Of a stretch of 64,000 nucleotides of DNA, positions 9,744 to 21,365 are shown piece by piece. Each line of letters starts with the position of its first letter. Position 1 is the stretch's first letter. The notes beneath the pieces were generated by a model that searched no databases, had not been told where the DNA came from, and worked only from the letters and a program-made list of their open reading frames with translations. The DNA comes from Neolentinus lepideus HHB14362 ss-1 (lineage: Eukaryota > Basidiomycota > Agaricomycetes > Gloeophyllales > Gloeophyllaceae): positions 496,001-560,000 of the forward strand of contig KV425561.1 in NCBI GenBank assembly GCA_001632425.1. Direction: 5' to 3'. The position numbers and the translations under genes were made by a program.

Positions 9744-10800
9744 CAGTTTTCTCGAGTCTGTTTAAAGTAACTTTTCGCACGAACTTGTGAACTTGTCACC
9801 GTACTAATTCAGCTTACTTAACTTGGACTTAACTTGGCTTGCACATTGACAAACTAACTTGACCTTGACTAACTTGAGCTCATATATGACACCGCACTGC
9901 TTGCCTCTGTCCTCCGATACCCTCGAACCCGCCACACCGATTGTCGTCACGACAGTCTCTTCGTAAGATACATAGCGCACCATAACACACTAACAGAATA
10001 TACGCTACTGATGATTCTCTACTGTGAAAATTCGCTACTGTCCGCATATGCACCCGACTCTGAGCAGCCCAGTCCGAAGCATCTCCAGGAATGAAGCCAC
10101 CGCCTGCTGCAAATTTCTCGCGAAGCAATTGCTTCTCTGAAAGGTTCCGTTATCGTGCGTGACATTCTCCTCCTGTGTCATCTCTGCTTCGCCATTGCCT
10201 ACTTCAAGTGTCCTTTCTGCACACCCAATGCTATCCACATCTGCAGTGGAATGCTCCGCGAGTCTTTCGACGTGTTGCCTTGGGCCGATGCATGGCTGCT
10301 ATGCTTGTATCGGCCTTCACCGTCGTCATCGCCAGTGTCCCAAAAGCAATATCAAAGCTTCGGGCCGTGGATGCAGAGAAAGCAGCTACTCACCAAGCAC
10401 GCCGGGCATACCGCAACATCCACCATGAACAAGGGCGCGAATGTTGTACGACGTGGCTGCGGTCTGTTTGCCTTAGCTATTGACACTAGTATTTTCTGTG
10501 TGTAACTGCGTTGACAGTTCACAAAATTTCATCTAATACCACAGTAAGGATATATGGATAGTATCTACGGGCCTCCCAACCCGAGCAGTTTGGAAAGTAG
10601 TCCATAAGTTCAAACAAGTTAGATTAAGTTCAGTAGAGTGAAGTGAGAGGACTACGCCTGCGAAGCTCGAAGTTAACTTGCAAGTTAACTGTGACAAATT
10701 AACTTGCATGTGAAAAGTTAACTTCAAGTTAGGCAAGTTACTTTTGTATGAGTCAAGTTAGCTCGAAAAGTTACTTTGTGAAGAGCCAGTTTTCTCGAGT
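9744..10800. mobile_element. Putative ~1.03 kb non-autonomous element with inverted ends and 14-bp flanking direct repeats
   Basis: CAGTTTTCTCGAGT occurs at 9744-9757 and again at 10787-10800, like a target-site duplication. Just inside, the ends are inverted: AAAGTAACTTTTCG at the left (from 9764) and CGAAAAGTTACTTT at the right (to about 10777). Both subterminal zones are packed with AACTTG (left, 9780-9880) or CAAGTT (right, 10605-10775) hexamers in opposite orientation. The core has short frames but no recognisable transposase; one (10175-10483, plus) has a hydrophobic stretch followed by a Lys/Arg-rich helix of unknown origin. A 14-bp duplication is longer than usual for TIR elements, so the class is unknown. 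Confidence 0.5.
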
Positions 10801-10928
10801 GGGGAAGCCAGTGGCTGTGAGAGCTTCTATGCACAGCTTTTCTCCGTTCAGTTCAACAACCTTGGTTGAACCGGGATGGCCGCTGGTTCTTTCACGCGTC
10901 TCAGATCTTAGCATCCACTTGGTCTTAT

Positions 10929-13047
10929 ATGTCAGACTCAGAATACGAAGGCCTTGATTTCACTACCGAAGATTTCAACGAAATCGACGCCATTGTACTC
11001 GCAGCACTTGGGTCTGAAGAATCTCGTTCGGCCACTCCCCTATCCGACAGCACTTCGATCTATTGGGACAGCAGCTTTGGGAGCATCTCAGATTTCCCAG
11101 GAGTCAAGGATGCTTCTCGTCCGGATATTCTAGTAGAACTTGAAGACCACCCCGCTGCTCGCTCTGAAGCAGGGTCAGAACCAGAGCCGAACAGCCCATT
11201 TAATAGGTTCAGGAGGAAACAGATATTATCGGTCAGCGATCTAGTTGGACCTGTATGGTAAGATAACGTCGAGAGTCGTCAGCCATTCGCATCTATAAAT
11301 CCGCATATTGATATGTATGTATTAAGGTGTGAAGTTCAATTCGACTATGGATTACGGCAACGGAGATCACGCAAGATAGAGACACGACCTACGACTTTTG
11401 TCTCAGCCCATGGTCGAGAGATCAAAGTCAATACAAAACTCGCTAGAAAGAATGACAAAGTCCTAAAGGCGGGACAAGTGCGTTGAGTAAAGATCGTGTT
11501 ATATCAAACAATGCTCAAATGTGACTGTAGTTTGTTCACAAAGTCCTGGAGCGCGAGGTTAAACCTGTTGAAGTTGAAGTATATGTGACTACCGCAGAAG
11601 AACGGTGGGCATTACGGTAAGCCACGGACATGAAATGGGACTTCATGACGCACTAAGCTCTAATGCACTTCTGCAGCCTTGTCAACATGCTGGCGGCCGT
11701 TGAGAGTCTCATGACACTCGGCTTTGCTGTACGTGATCCCATTCCATGCGTGTTCATTTTCACTCATGAAGAATTTAGCGAGAGATGCCTGTTTTTGGTA
11801 TTGTACACGGTCGGATAGTCGTCGGTATCATCGTCAGTCTTTTAGCTGTTCCTCCTCTGCAGAAATTGAGCTGGTTGACCTTGTAGGACGAGCTCCACCG
11901 TGAAGCCAAGCCTCGAACTCCTCCTCCCAGTGCTAAGAAGAAGGATAAGTCCCCATATCGTAAGCCGGCACTGGGTAAGCGTCTCGGGGGTGCGTCAGAG
12001 ACTGAGAAAAAAAAGTCTCTTCCTCAAATAACATCGTTCTTCAAGAGCACGCATCGAGAACGTAGTAATTGGGCTGCTAGACCATCTACACCCACACTCG
12101 TCCCTCTGCCCAAGTATGTTCTCCACTTGTCCGACAGCAAAACACGGCGTACGATGACACTTCCATCCGACGACGATGCCCTGCCGTCCCGACTTCAATT
12201 AATGTTGTATCATCGTCTCTTATTGAGCCTAGTATCTCTATCTTCTCCCTTCGATTTCAGCAAGCTTTGGAGTCAACTTGGCGTGCGACCACAGGCTCGA
12301 TTGAGCGAAAAGTTCCTGGCCGACACCGGCTTGACTCTGGGAGAAGGCAGCGAAACCGAGATAGTATGTCTCGATGATCTGACTGCTGCCTGGTTTACCG
12401 CCACAGAGCGGCTGGACGTCGACACAGTCGACAAGCACCTGAAGCTCATGTACAGGACTCGACCAGCCAAAGACGAAGCGGGATCTAAGCGCAAATGGGA
12501 CAATCCCAAGGACGCGGATCTGCAGGCCAGTTGGGACGACGCGGCTGACGCGGATCTGCAGAAAGCGATAGAGGCTAGTTTGAAGGGCGAACAGGAGGGT
12601 GTGGCCGGCCCATCTACGCTGATAGCCGAGCAAGAAGGATCAGATCGGCCAGGCTTAGCTTGGGTGGCACAGAACGCCTTGCTGAAGTCGGCCCACACGG
12701 ACGCTTCGGATACGCCACCAAGTCCCCCGTTGGAGGACGAGTCACCTGGCTCACATGTATTCGGCGTCAAATACTTCGAAGTCGACGATACACTTTTGGA
12801 TGATCACCTGAAGAAAGTCCTTGGGTGGTGGTATGGTAAACGACCGCCTGAGGGTGTGAGCTTGGGACATACCAATAGATGTTTGTGAGTCTCTGCAATC
12901 TCTATCGCGGATATATTCTGTGGGGCTGATTCTCAGAGACTCTGTAGCTCATGTGAATATAGTGACGACTGCGAATGGAGGGAGGCAAAAGCACAAGAAG
13001 CGCTGTCGAAGCCTGCCTTCGGTGGCGCAGAGGAAAGATACTTTTGA
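10929..13047 (+). CDS. EXO5: Exonuclease V (EXO5/DEM1), iron-sulfur single-strand nuclease
   Basis: Seven exons: 10929-11257, 11327-11477, 11531-11616, 11677-11728, 11779-11832, 11887-12884 and 12948-13047; all phases agree. Key segments in order: SVSDLVGPVWCEVQFDYGLR (first cluster Cys), EERWALRLVNMLAAVESL, REMPVFGIVHGRIVVGIIDE (PD-D/E nuclease Asp), LHLSDSKTRRTMTLPSDDD, LQLMLYHRLLL, KVLGWWYGKRPPEGVSLGHT, and the C-terminal C-x2-C-x5-C set RCFSCEYSDDCEW that with the first Cys ligates a 4Fe-4S cluster in the family. The enzyme degrades single-stranded DNA in mitochondria and/or nucleus. A long polar insert (about residues 400-470) is low complexity. ATG 10929 is chosen because it opens the conserved acidic N-terminus. 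The first exon has an inverted partial copy at 8640-9172. Confidence 0.9.
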
Positions 13048-13372
13048 TCATTGATCCGACATTCTATATGCATAATTTATTGATCTTCCTCGAGATGTAG
13101 CTGTCACCTCTTGTATTGTAGCCACATAATAATGTATTTCCAGGTGCAAAGTTCTGGGGTGACACCAGAGCGCTCTCGGGTATCCAAGTCGGATCCACTG
13201 AAGGACAGTTTCCATCATCCGACCTGCTACGATCAAAGACGGGGTGTACTAAATATAGTGCTGCGCTCGGATATGTCTTTCATGAATCCACCCTCACTAT
13301 TCCTAAGACACTCTATCTGTATGACAAAGCTTAGCGACCGCTCACTATAACTGCACTGAACTGACCTGTGCG
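13048..13372. other. Intergenic spacer before the copper-transporter gene
   Basis: 325 bp; should contain the EXO5 terminator and the Ctr-gene promoter. No repeat, RNA gene or coding frame recognised. Confidence 0.4.
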
Positions 13373-14417
13373 ATGAAGATGGAAGGCTGGGAAGACCGCC
13401 TTCACTTTGCGTACCTGGGCGAACATGTCCTCTTCCAGTCTCTGGTTCTCAATTCATTCGCTCATTTCCTGCTGGCTTCGTGCCTGACTTTCTTTCTGTG
13501 TCTAACTGAAAGGTATACCGACTTCGGATATATACTAACTGTCTCAACTGACTTGCGGTCTGATAGGCTATTAACTCTAGCCTTGACCAAACACTGGAGT
13601 CCCTTCGCTTCGACACGGCATTCACGCCTCCGTAGTGCATTATGGAGAGCTGCACTCTACTGGATAGTCACCTTTGTTAGGCTGTGGGTTGGCGTCAGGC
13701 TGCACGAGCTGCCATGACAGTTTTAATGACCCATGCCCAGGTTGTACATGTTGATCGCTATGACCTTTCATGTCGGGTAAGCGCCCTGTGTTCAAGGCGC
13801 GAGATGTAACTGGGACTGACATGGTTCGGGCAGGATACTCATCGTGACTGTGAGCTGCATAGGCTCCCGCTCTTGGTTTAGCAATTGACTTTGGCGCGAC
13901 ATAGGTGACGGCGCTGACTACGGGTCAATTTATCATTGAATACTACGATGCGCCGCAAGTGCACCGCAACTCGCGAGAGTACGTGTCCAGTATTCTTGGT
14001 AAAGGCACCAGCCTAACGTCTTAAAGAAGCGTGTACAGCGTCAAAGAACCCCTCCTCAGCCCCTCCCCCGAATCCGAATCTTATTCCCTGCGAATGGACC
14101 AAATGAAGGGGCGCCCGCGCTCTAAATCCAAACCCGAGAGCATATTCATCCACCCAAACGAATCTAACATCGCTCGTGCAGATGCTGTAGCGCTTGAGAT
14201 GGGGCTGCACGGGGATACCGAACTCGTGAAGGGCAACATGTACCCTGAAGAAGACGATGCCTGGGAGCTCGGTAAAGGAAGAGAAGTTGCGAGAGCGCTT
14301 CTGAGTGGAACGTCGAAGGAAACAAGGAATAGTACTAGACATCACCGTCATAGCAGCTCTCAACAGCGGCTGTTCCATATCGGAGAAGACTCAGACGAGG
14401 AGCAGGCCTTCTCGTGA
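13373..14417 (+). CDS. Ctr-family copper transporter with extended cytoplasmic tail
   Basis: Proposed exons: 13373-13512, 13567-13683, 13741-13776, 13834-13849 (16 nt), 13905-13978 and 14039-14417, giving 253 residues. Three hydrophobic segments fit Ctr topology. The first follows HFAYLGEHVLFQSLVLNS. The second carries the diagnostic MxxxM (LLYMLIAMTFHVG). The third is ILIVTVTALTTGQFIIEYY. The N-terminus is short with only MKMEG rather than a Met-rich ectodomain, resembling intracellular (vacuolar) Ctr6-like members. If the GTACGT donor at 13979 is not used, translation stops at 14024 after 142 residues; with splicing a hydrophilic tail is added that begins with a dileucine-like EPLLSP and ends in an acidic cluster. 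Direction of copper transport and membrane are inferences. Confidence 0.72.
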
Positions 14418-14580
14418 AAATGCAGTAGACTATCTGTTCTCGTTTTCTTCTAGTGCTTCATCTCTTCTTACATAACTCACCAGACATTAATGTGTAGCAT
14501 CCATATAAATAACTATTATGACTGAACAGCGTCTGTGTATCATTCCGAGCAATGATATGGATAAATATCGTACATGTCAC

Positions 14581-17500
14581 TCATCGCGCCCCTCCAGGCA
14601 CTGTCGGTGCCACGACACCTCGACGAGGAGTAAAGCCACCCCGGCGAGGCATCTGATTTGAGCTCGACCTCTCCGCTTCGGCGGTCTTCCGTTGCCATTG
14701 GTCAATTAGTTTGCCTACGCCTTGATATGGCTTGTCAGGCGACTGCGGCGTCGAGGACTCTTCAGCAGAAGCTGTAGGCTTGCGTATCGGTAGAGGTTGT
14801 AGACGTGGTCGCTCGGGTGAGCTGGGGCCGGCTGTGAACGACTGCTTCAACGGGACGCTGCGATACGCATTACTTCCAGTAGTCGTCGAGTCCGGTAGAC
14901 CTGAGCCGAAAGAAGTCCCAGTAGACTCTCTTGGAAGACCCGTAGGGGATATACGGTCCTTTGCGCCATCAGCAGCTCTGCTGGGTGCCTGCAGGCCCTG
15001 TCCCGTATTGCCGCTCCTCCAGTTGTCCGAGGTGCGTGTCGGGGAAATTCCCGTGAAGCGCGAACCGTGACCGGGAGATGTGACTTGGGGAGGCAGTTTC
15101 AAATTGGCTGGCTTTGCAGATGTAGGAGGTGGCGAAACGGGAGTCTGCGCTTTTGCTCTCGATTCATACATCTGAACCATATCAGAAATCGACGTGCGGC
15201 GACTAGAACTCCTTCGAGAATGTTCAGGAGCCTTAAGCCCAGTCGATGAAAGTGCATCTTCTTGAGGAGCGGATGTCGGGGCACCCGTCGTAGTCTTCGA
15301 GACAGGGAAAATAAACATAGACTGAGGTCGCGAACGAGCGGAAGCTTCAGACGCCATAGGTGACGGGACAACCGCCTTGGTCACTGAAGGCTGCTTTCTA
15401 TGTCCGACAGAGAAGCGTCGCTTGGGAGACTGACCTTTGGCTGCTTCCAACCCGAGACCCGCTATCAAGGGCTCTGGCGAATTCGACCGACGCCGCGAAG
15501 GGGACCCAGTCGCAGGAGCAACTTTGGCATCCAGCCCAATAGAGGTAGCAGTCGACGGTCTTACCTCTGAAGTACTGACCGTATCTTTCTCCCTCAAATG
15601 GTGGGGTGTGCTACCGCCCCATAAATCAACTAGGTCATGAACTGAGCTTTGTCTGCTCTTGGACCGCGCCTTCCGCCTTCGTGATTCTTTATGATCATCA
15701 GTCCTAGAGGCAGCTCTAGTACCGTGACCATTGACGTCCTCAGGACCTTCATCTGAACCACTGGAAGACGAAATATTCTTTCCGTGAGGCTGAAACAGTG
15801 GTTTCTCAACGATAGGGCTCCAATTATCGGTCAACTGGCTTGAGAATGTCTCCGTCCGAATCGGTGACGGCATGCGCACAGCGTTGCCGGTAGGCAAGCT
15901 GGGAGCCTTCAAAGACGGGCTCGGTGGAGAGGTAGTCGCATGGGAAGTGACAACTGCTCGCGCGGGAGGGATGACAACACCACTCCCCTGTATGACGGAC
16001 GCACGTTTACTAGGCGAGTTTCTTAACACGGGCGTACCAGGCGCAGCAGTCGTCGAGGAAGGAGCCCCTTCATCATCAGTGCCAGTCAACCAATCTCGGG
16101 GTTCCGATTTCACATTTAGCAGCGAAGGCGGAGAGCCTGAGGGCTGATCCGGCGTACCATTAAACGAAGGTGCGGACATATCAATTAAACTGTTATTAGC
16201 CGCAGCTGTCTGCTTGATTGACACGGAACTCCGGTGCTTCCTGGACAGACTAGGTCTTGTTGGCCTAGATTTCCGCACCTCTATGTCATTGGAACGGGGC
16301 TCATTGGTGCTGAGAGGTTCGCCAAATCGCCTCTGTGAACTCGACTGCACCTCCCGCATTGCAATGCCCGTAACTTGCTGTGAGCGCGCCCCACTGTACG
16401 CACCCTGAGATTTGTTTGGTTCTCGGCTCTCGCTAGAAGTGGGAACATTTGCGTTAGCAGGCGCCCTCGGTGGTAAAGAAGCTGGTTCGGAGGAGAACGC
16501 ATTCGATCTAAACTCATTGGTAGGTCTGCGAGGGCGCCCACTAGCCACGCCAGGAGAAGGAGAACCGAAAGTACGATCTAGCTCCTCGAGTGAAGGGAAT
16601 CGCTGTTCGGGCGAGAGTTCCTCTGGCGGCAAGGACGTAGTGTGACCCCAAGCAGGCTTCGGACTCGGTGGAATAGGGGAGTGGGTAAAATACGACGCTT
16701 GCGCCGGCTGGGTAGCGGTAGCATTAGAGCTGGTTGGTCTCGACGGCAAGAATCCAGTAGCTGCTGCTCCCTCGGGTAGAGTGAGCTCTGTCCTGGACCT
16801 GCCTGCCTCTCCTAAAGTCACGATTGGAGCTTTCTCAGCCGATGATAAACCCAAGCCCTCGAATGCGTCTTTCGTGTTTCTTCGAGGTGCAAGGCTCATT
16901 CTGCTAGACCGTATCGGTTCTCCAGTCAAACGCGGCGTAGCCGACGGTGGACGGGGCGGAATGCTGACTCTGCTCGGGCTGCTGCCCGTCTTGATCGAAG
17001 ACGCTGCTGCTGCTGCCGCCGCCTCCGATGAAGACGAAAGACCCAGCGAAGAGGTGAAAGAATCACCGAAACCATTGGAGGTTTTATCGCTTGTAGGCTT
17101 CCGACTGTGGTCCGCCTTCGGATGTAACCAAGGATCCGAGTCCGTGAGGTCGATGACTGGACTCTTGACTTTCCACGCTTCAACAGTGGCTAGACCGGAC
17201 TTGTATCCTCTCACAGCACCCGCTCCCTGGCCTCTCATGGCTTTCCATGCTTGGTCCTCTTCCGCACCAAACTGCATATCAAAACCCTTCCCTAAGGAAG
17301 CCTGCTTCGGTTGGTCTTTCACTGGCTCTTCTTGGGGGACCGAAGGCTTCGCAGGACTACCAGGACGCGAACTCCGGTCAGTAGGGCGTCCTCGTCGCAT
17401 GGGGGCAATTGCCTCCAGAACTTTGTCTCGAGCTTGCACACCAGACCCTGGAGCGCCCATAACAGGCGGGCTAGGTGCTAGAAGCGCAGCCCCTGATGGA

Positions 17501-18876
17501 GGGGAACGATAGGAGATAAGATCGTCCAGAGGGTTTGCTGGGGGGGCACTTTGCGCGGAGCGGGGAGAGATCGGTTGTTGTGCTGGGATGTTGTAGGTAA
17601 ATCTCGACTTGGTGCCTCGAAGTCTGTGCACCTGGACCAAGACCTCGAAAACAGAGGGACGTTGAGTACCATGCTCGCGAAGCATAGATGCTAGGTTCTA
17701 TAATTAGATGGAGGGAATGACAGCAGAGACCGGTGACCGACCTATGAGATTGTTCATGTTGGCTGAATAAACAGGGTAAGGTGGGATCTTGTACTGAACA
17801 TTGAGGATTGCTAAAGGCCCATGCTCCTCGAACGGAGTAGTGTAGTAGCAGAGCTTGTATAGCAGCACACCGAGTGCCCACACATCTGACTTCTCATCAA
17901 CCGGTCTCCTTAGGTACGGATCGACCATTTCCGGAGCCCGATATTGCAGAGTGGTGTGCCTGTTCAGGTCCGCTTCCAGAGCACGAATCTCAGCCGTTGT
18001 CGAAGGCACTCTGGGGGCAACAGGTGCAGCTGATCCAAAGTCACAGAGTTTGTATGACGTTGAAGACGCCTGAAGGATATTCTCAACTTTCAGGTCGCGG
18101 TGGAGAAGAGGGGGCCGAAGGTTGTGCATCGCGGCGACACCTTCACAAACATCCACAAACATCTGGAGGATTTCGGCCTCCGTCAAGCGCTCTCGAAGAC
18201 GTCTGTTCATCATGTCGATAATGCCTCCACCTTGCAAGTGCGAATTAGGGACTTCCAGTTTACAGTCAGCATTGGATCCACAAACCTTGGCAGAACTCCA
18301 TGAGAATAAAGACTTCATACATCCCGTTAGGCATGCGATGCCAAGCCGCGTCAATGAGATAGACAATATTCGGATGTCCTCTTAGAATCCGCTGGACGAT
18401 CGTAAATGGACATCCAGAATCGCAAGGTGCACAGCACACGTACCATAATGTCCACCTCCTTTTTGACTTCGGACAACATCGCCTCATTCTGGACTGCTAT
18501 CCTCTTCAGGACATGATGGTGCGTGTTGAACACCGGCTGCGCCGTCCTGACAAGATAGACATGCGCGAAACCACCTAACAGTTGCAAGATCAGCTCGTGT
18601 TCCATACGGTCCGAGATGGAGGTGGACACACCCTGACTGAGATATCGCTCAACCTGTACCGTGTATTTGTTGACAGATATCGTCTGACCGGGTACGAGAG
18701 TACCTTTGCTGGTAACCTGGTAGGCTTGCGCCTGCTGTACCATGGCCATGGCCATGGCAGTTGCGATGTACAACGCTGTAGCCGCCAGGAAAGGCAATCA
18801 TAGACGACACAGTTCCCACATGGCAGCCACGCGAGATTGCCTCACCTGACTGAGACGCGTCAATAACTTGGGCCAT
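14581..18876 (-). CDS. Ark/Prk/NAK-family Ser/Thr kinase (actin-patch/endocytosis regulator)
   Basis: Six exons: 18876-18846, 18775-18632, 18574-18444, 18391-18286, 18230-17742 and 17690-14581; 1336 residues. The kinase domain (~45-310) shows ERYLSQGGFAHVYLVR (P-loop), VLKRIAV (Lys), HRDLKVENIL (catalytic loop), DFGSA, LQYRAPEMVD and SDVWALGVLLYKLCYYTTPF, all typical of the Ark1/Prk1/Akl1 and AAK1/GAK group that phosphorylates endocytic adaptors and actin regulators. The ~1030-residue tail, in one exon, is Ser/Pro-rich with repeated basic-Ser motifs and little predicted order, as in fungal homologues. The start (MAQVIDASQSG) is in a 31-nt exon. It is divergent from the dehydrogenase gene, about 240 bp away. 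Confidence 0.9.
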
Positions 18877-19115
18877 TCACCTCCGAAAGACAAGTCTTTC
18901 CATCACTTCCTTTTGCTCTACGCTCTCACAGACATTTCACAAAGCTGACTGTGCAGCGGAGAGCCATTGTATCTTGATCCGTGTGTGAGTCACTATTGTT
19001 TCCTACTTGATCCTTACCATGTCAGCTCACGGAGCCGCCACTACTCAGGAATATCTGCACTATATAACTCTAGTCGACAGCTGGAGAAAACCATTAGTTC
19101 TACTCGAAAACGACG

Positions 19116-20661
19116 ATGTCACACGCAATACACCACCATCTTGGTATTAGCACCAATGAAGTGCCCTTCTCGCGGCCGACCACTCCTGGTGCGCATCCCC
19201 CTCAAATCGGTTTCGTAGGCCTGGGTGCCATGGGCTATGTCATGTCTCGCAATATCGCGAACTATCGTGCCAATCATCCTGGCGGCTTTGTACCATTGCT
19301 GGTATGGAATCGATCCGTATCCAAAGCTGAGAAGCTGCAGAAGGAGCTAGGAGAGGACAAAATCCGCATTGCCCAGGACTTGGGTCAGATTGCTACGGAA
19401 TGCGACATCATCATCACCAATCTAGCGAGCGATGATGTGGTCAAGAACGTATATCAACAATTTCAAGAAGCGCTGCTCGTACGCCAAGCTTAATATTTCT
19501 ACGTGACCGTATTTTCTGACCTCATTGACAGAAAAATAAGCCAACAAAGAACAAAATATTTGTTGAGACAAGCACGGTATGTGCGGTGTGCCCTAATCTG
19601 CTCGAAACATACTATAATTCGACGTCTTTTTTGTTCGACGTCTTTTTTGCAGGTCTACCCCACACTCGCTGGAGAGTTGGATGCCTTGATCTCCTCCGTC
19701 CCGCATTGTCACCTTATCACAAGCCCGGTATTCGGCCCCCCTGCGGCAGCCGACAAGGCGCAGCTAATCATTGTCCTGAGTGGTGACTACAGGTCAAAGA
19801 AGGAGGTTGCGTACCTTCTCGTCCCCGCCGTTGGCAGGAAGGTGTATGACCTCGGCGGTAACCTTGAGAAAGGTATGTCTGCTTGTGTTATGCTATCTCG
19901 CACGTTTTCTGTGACTGACGGCCTGTTCTAACTACAGCATGCACTTTTAAATTAATTGGCAACTCCATGATCATGGGCATGCTGGAAGTCATGGCAGAAA
20001 GTTTCACGATGGCCGAAAAATCAGGTGTCGGAGCGGAGACTGCGTACAACCTCATCAAAGGTCAGTTAGCCTACCATATTGCAAACATCGGACTCAATAG
20101 TTTGGCATTGTCTATTTCTACATTGCAGACATGATGCCTGCTCCACCGTGCGCATAAGCCCGTTGTCACCGGATTGCCGTTGGTTGACCTCTGGATGCGC
20201 ATTGTCTCAGATTGGTCAACTATGGCAATAGGATGCTTCACGACCACTTTGATGGCAGCGAAGGCTTTGCGATCGACGGCGGGATTAAGGACGCAACGTA
20301 AGTTCCGACTCATCGTGAGCTAACTACCCCTGTTTATATTTCTCTGCAGGCACGTCCGCCGCCTTACGAACGAGCACAATTCTCCCATGCCGCTGATCGA
20401 CATCGTTCATCAGCACATGTTGACCGCTCGTGCCTTGCAGGAGAACAACAAACGGGAAGGTGTTCAACAATTCGATACCTTGGACTGGAGCGCCATGATC
20501 GCCGGCGCTCGTGTTGCTGCTGGCATGGATGGGTTCAACAGTCAGACTGTGAGTGTCCAGATATTTAGCTCTGTTAACACATGAATCAGCAGAGCTCATG
20601 GTTACGTCCCCTTCCAGCATCCCAGGGTCCAGAAACTGGACTGAAGTTCACACAGAAATAG
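19116..20661 (+). CDS. 6-phosphogluconate / beta-hydroxyacid dehydrogenase-family oxidoreductase
   Basis: Exons: 19116-19478, 19532-19576, 19653-19872, 19938-20060, 20129-20147 (19 nt), 20211-20297, 20350-20548 and probably 20593-20661. If the last 44-nt intron is retained, translation ends at 20584 instead. Rossmann motif GFVGLGAMGYVMS follows a ~30-residue leader; then WNRSVSKAEKL, CDIIITNLASDDVV, SPVFGPPAAADKAQL (substrate-binding loop) and ACTFKLIGNSMIMG, whose Lys and Asn are the catalytic pair of 3-hydroxyisobutyrate-type enzymes. These act as NAD(P)-dependent reductases/dehydrogenases on small beta-hydroxyacids; the substrate here is unknown. The third intron (19577-19652) contains a direct duplication of GACGTCTTTTTT. 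Confidence 0.82.
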
Positions 20662-21365
20662 GAGTGTAAGAATGGAAGCATAGAAGCAGAAGCATATCAA
20701 ATTGTTGTAAGAATGGTACCGGAGCGATGTTACTCTATCTTGAAGTAAATTGCGGCTGCGCACCTGCTATTAGTGAGAAAAGTGTAAGAAACAGGCAAGT
20801 TTTGTCAATTAGCTTGGTGGTCCGCACTGCCACAAAATCAAGAATCCGATAAGGGCTAATCTCGATTACGGTTGACCATCTGGGTCAGGTCAGCCCTTCC
20901 CACACGTCTACCTTTTTTGGCAGGAATTAAACGGCATATTTGGGGGGCACAAATTTGTGGCATTCCCTGAAGAAACCGCAAATACCACCAATAAGCTCAC
21001 GTAAACATCTTCTGGACTGTGTGTATGAGCTGTATAGGTTGTGTTTTAAATTACTGAATCGAGTAACATACTCAACCCAAAGCATGTCGCCCGTGAAGTC
21101 GATCCCGCGTTTCGAATTTGACCTGACCCAGATGGTCAATCGTACTCTATATGTTGATCCATGGTTCGAGTTGCCTTTTCGTCGTTGGGGGCTCTGGAGG
21201 CAGATATAAATCATCCGTATTGTTCCCCCCCTTTCTCCCTTACCAACATCTTCCCCTTAGAAATCGCTTTACCACCTCTGTGAGTATTGATCTCTCGAAT
21301 GTCGCTTTAGTTTCCGCGAATACCAGTAACGTGTTGCACCCCTAGTCTGTAGTGTTTTATTCTTC
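20662..21365. other. Argonaute upstream region
   Basis: 704 bp between the dehydrogenase and the Argonaute ATG. It contains the MITE-like inverted repeat described separately, and a pyrimidine-rich tract (about 21225-21255) just before the gene. Small opposing frames inside it look like chance. Confidence 0.5.
20872..21139. mobile_element. MITE-like inverted repeat (268 bp)
   Basis: The 21-bp arm at 20872-20892 (starting TTGACCATCTGGG) is the exact reverse complement of 21119-21139. Similarity continues imperfectly outside (CGATTACGG versus GAGTACGA). The interior has no convincing frame. Structure and size fit a miniature inverted-repeat element; a target duplication was not found with certainty. 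Confidence 0.5.

Noticed and set aside
11833..11874. Shorter introns (30-38 nt) at EXO5 exon 5/6
   Set aside because: They break the frame or drop the conserved GIIDEL; the 54-nt intron 11833-11886 fits both frame and family.
12238..12770. Long minus-strand frames opposite EXO5 exon 6
   Set aside because: They mirror the coding strand of a well-supported gene and show no independent motifs.
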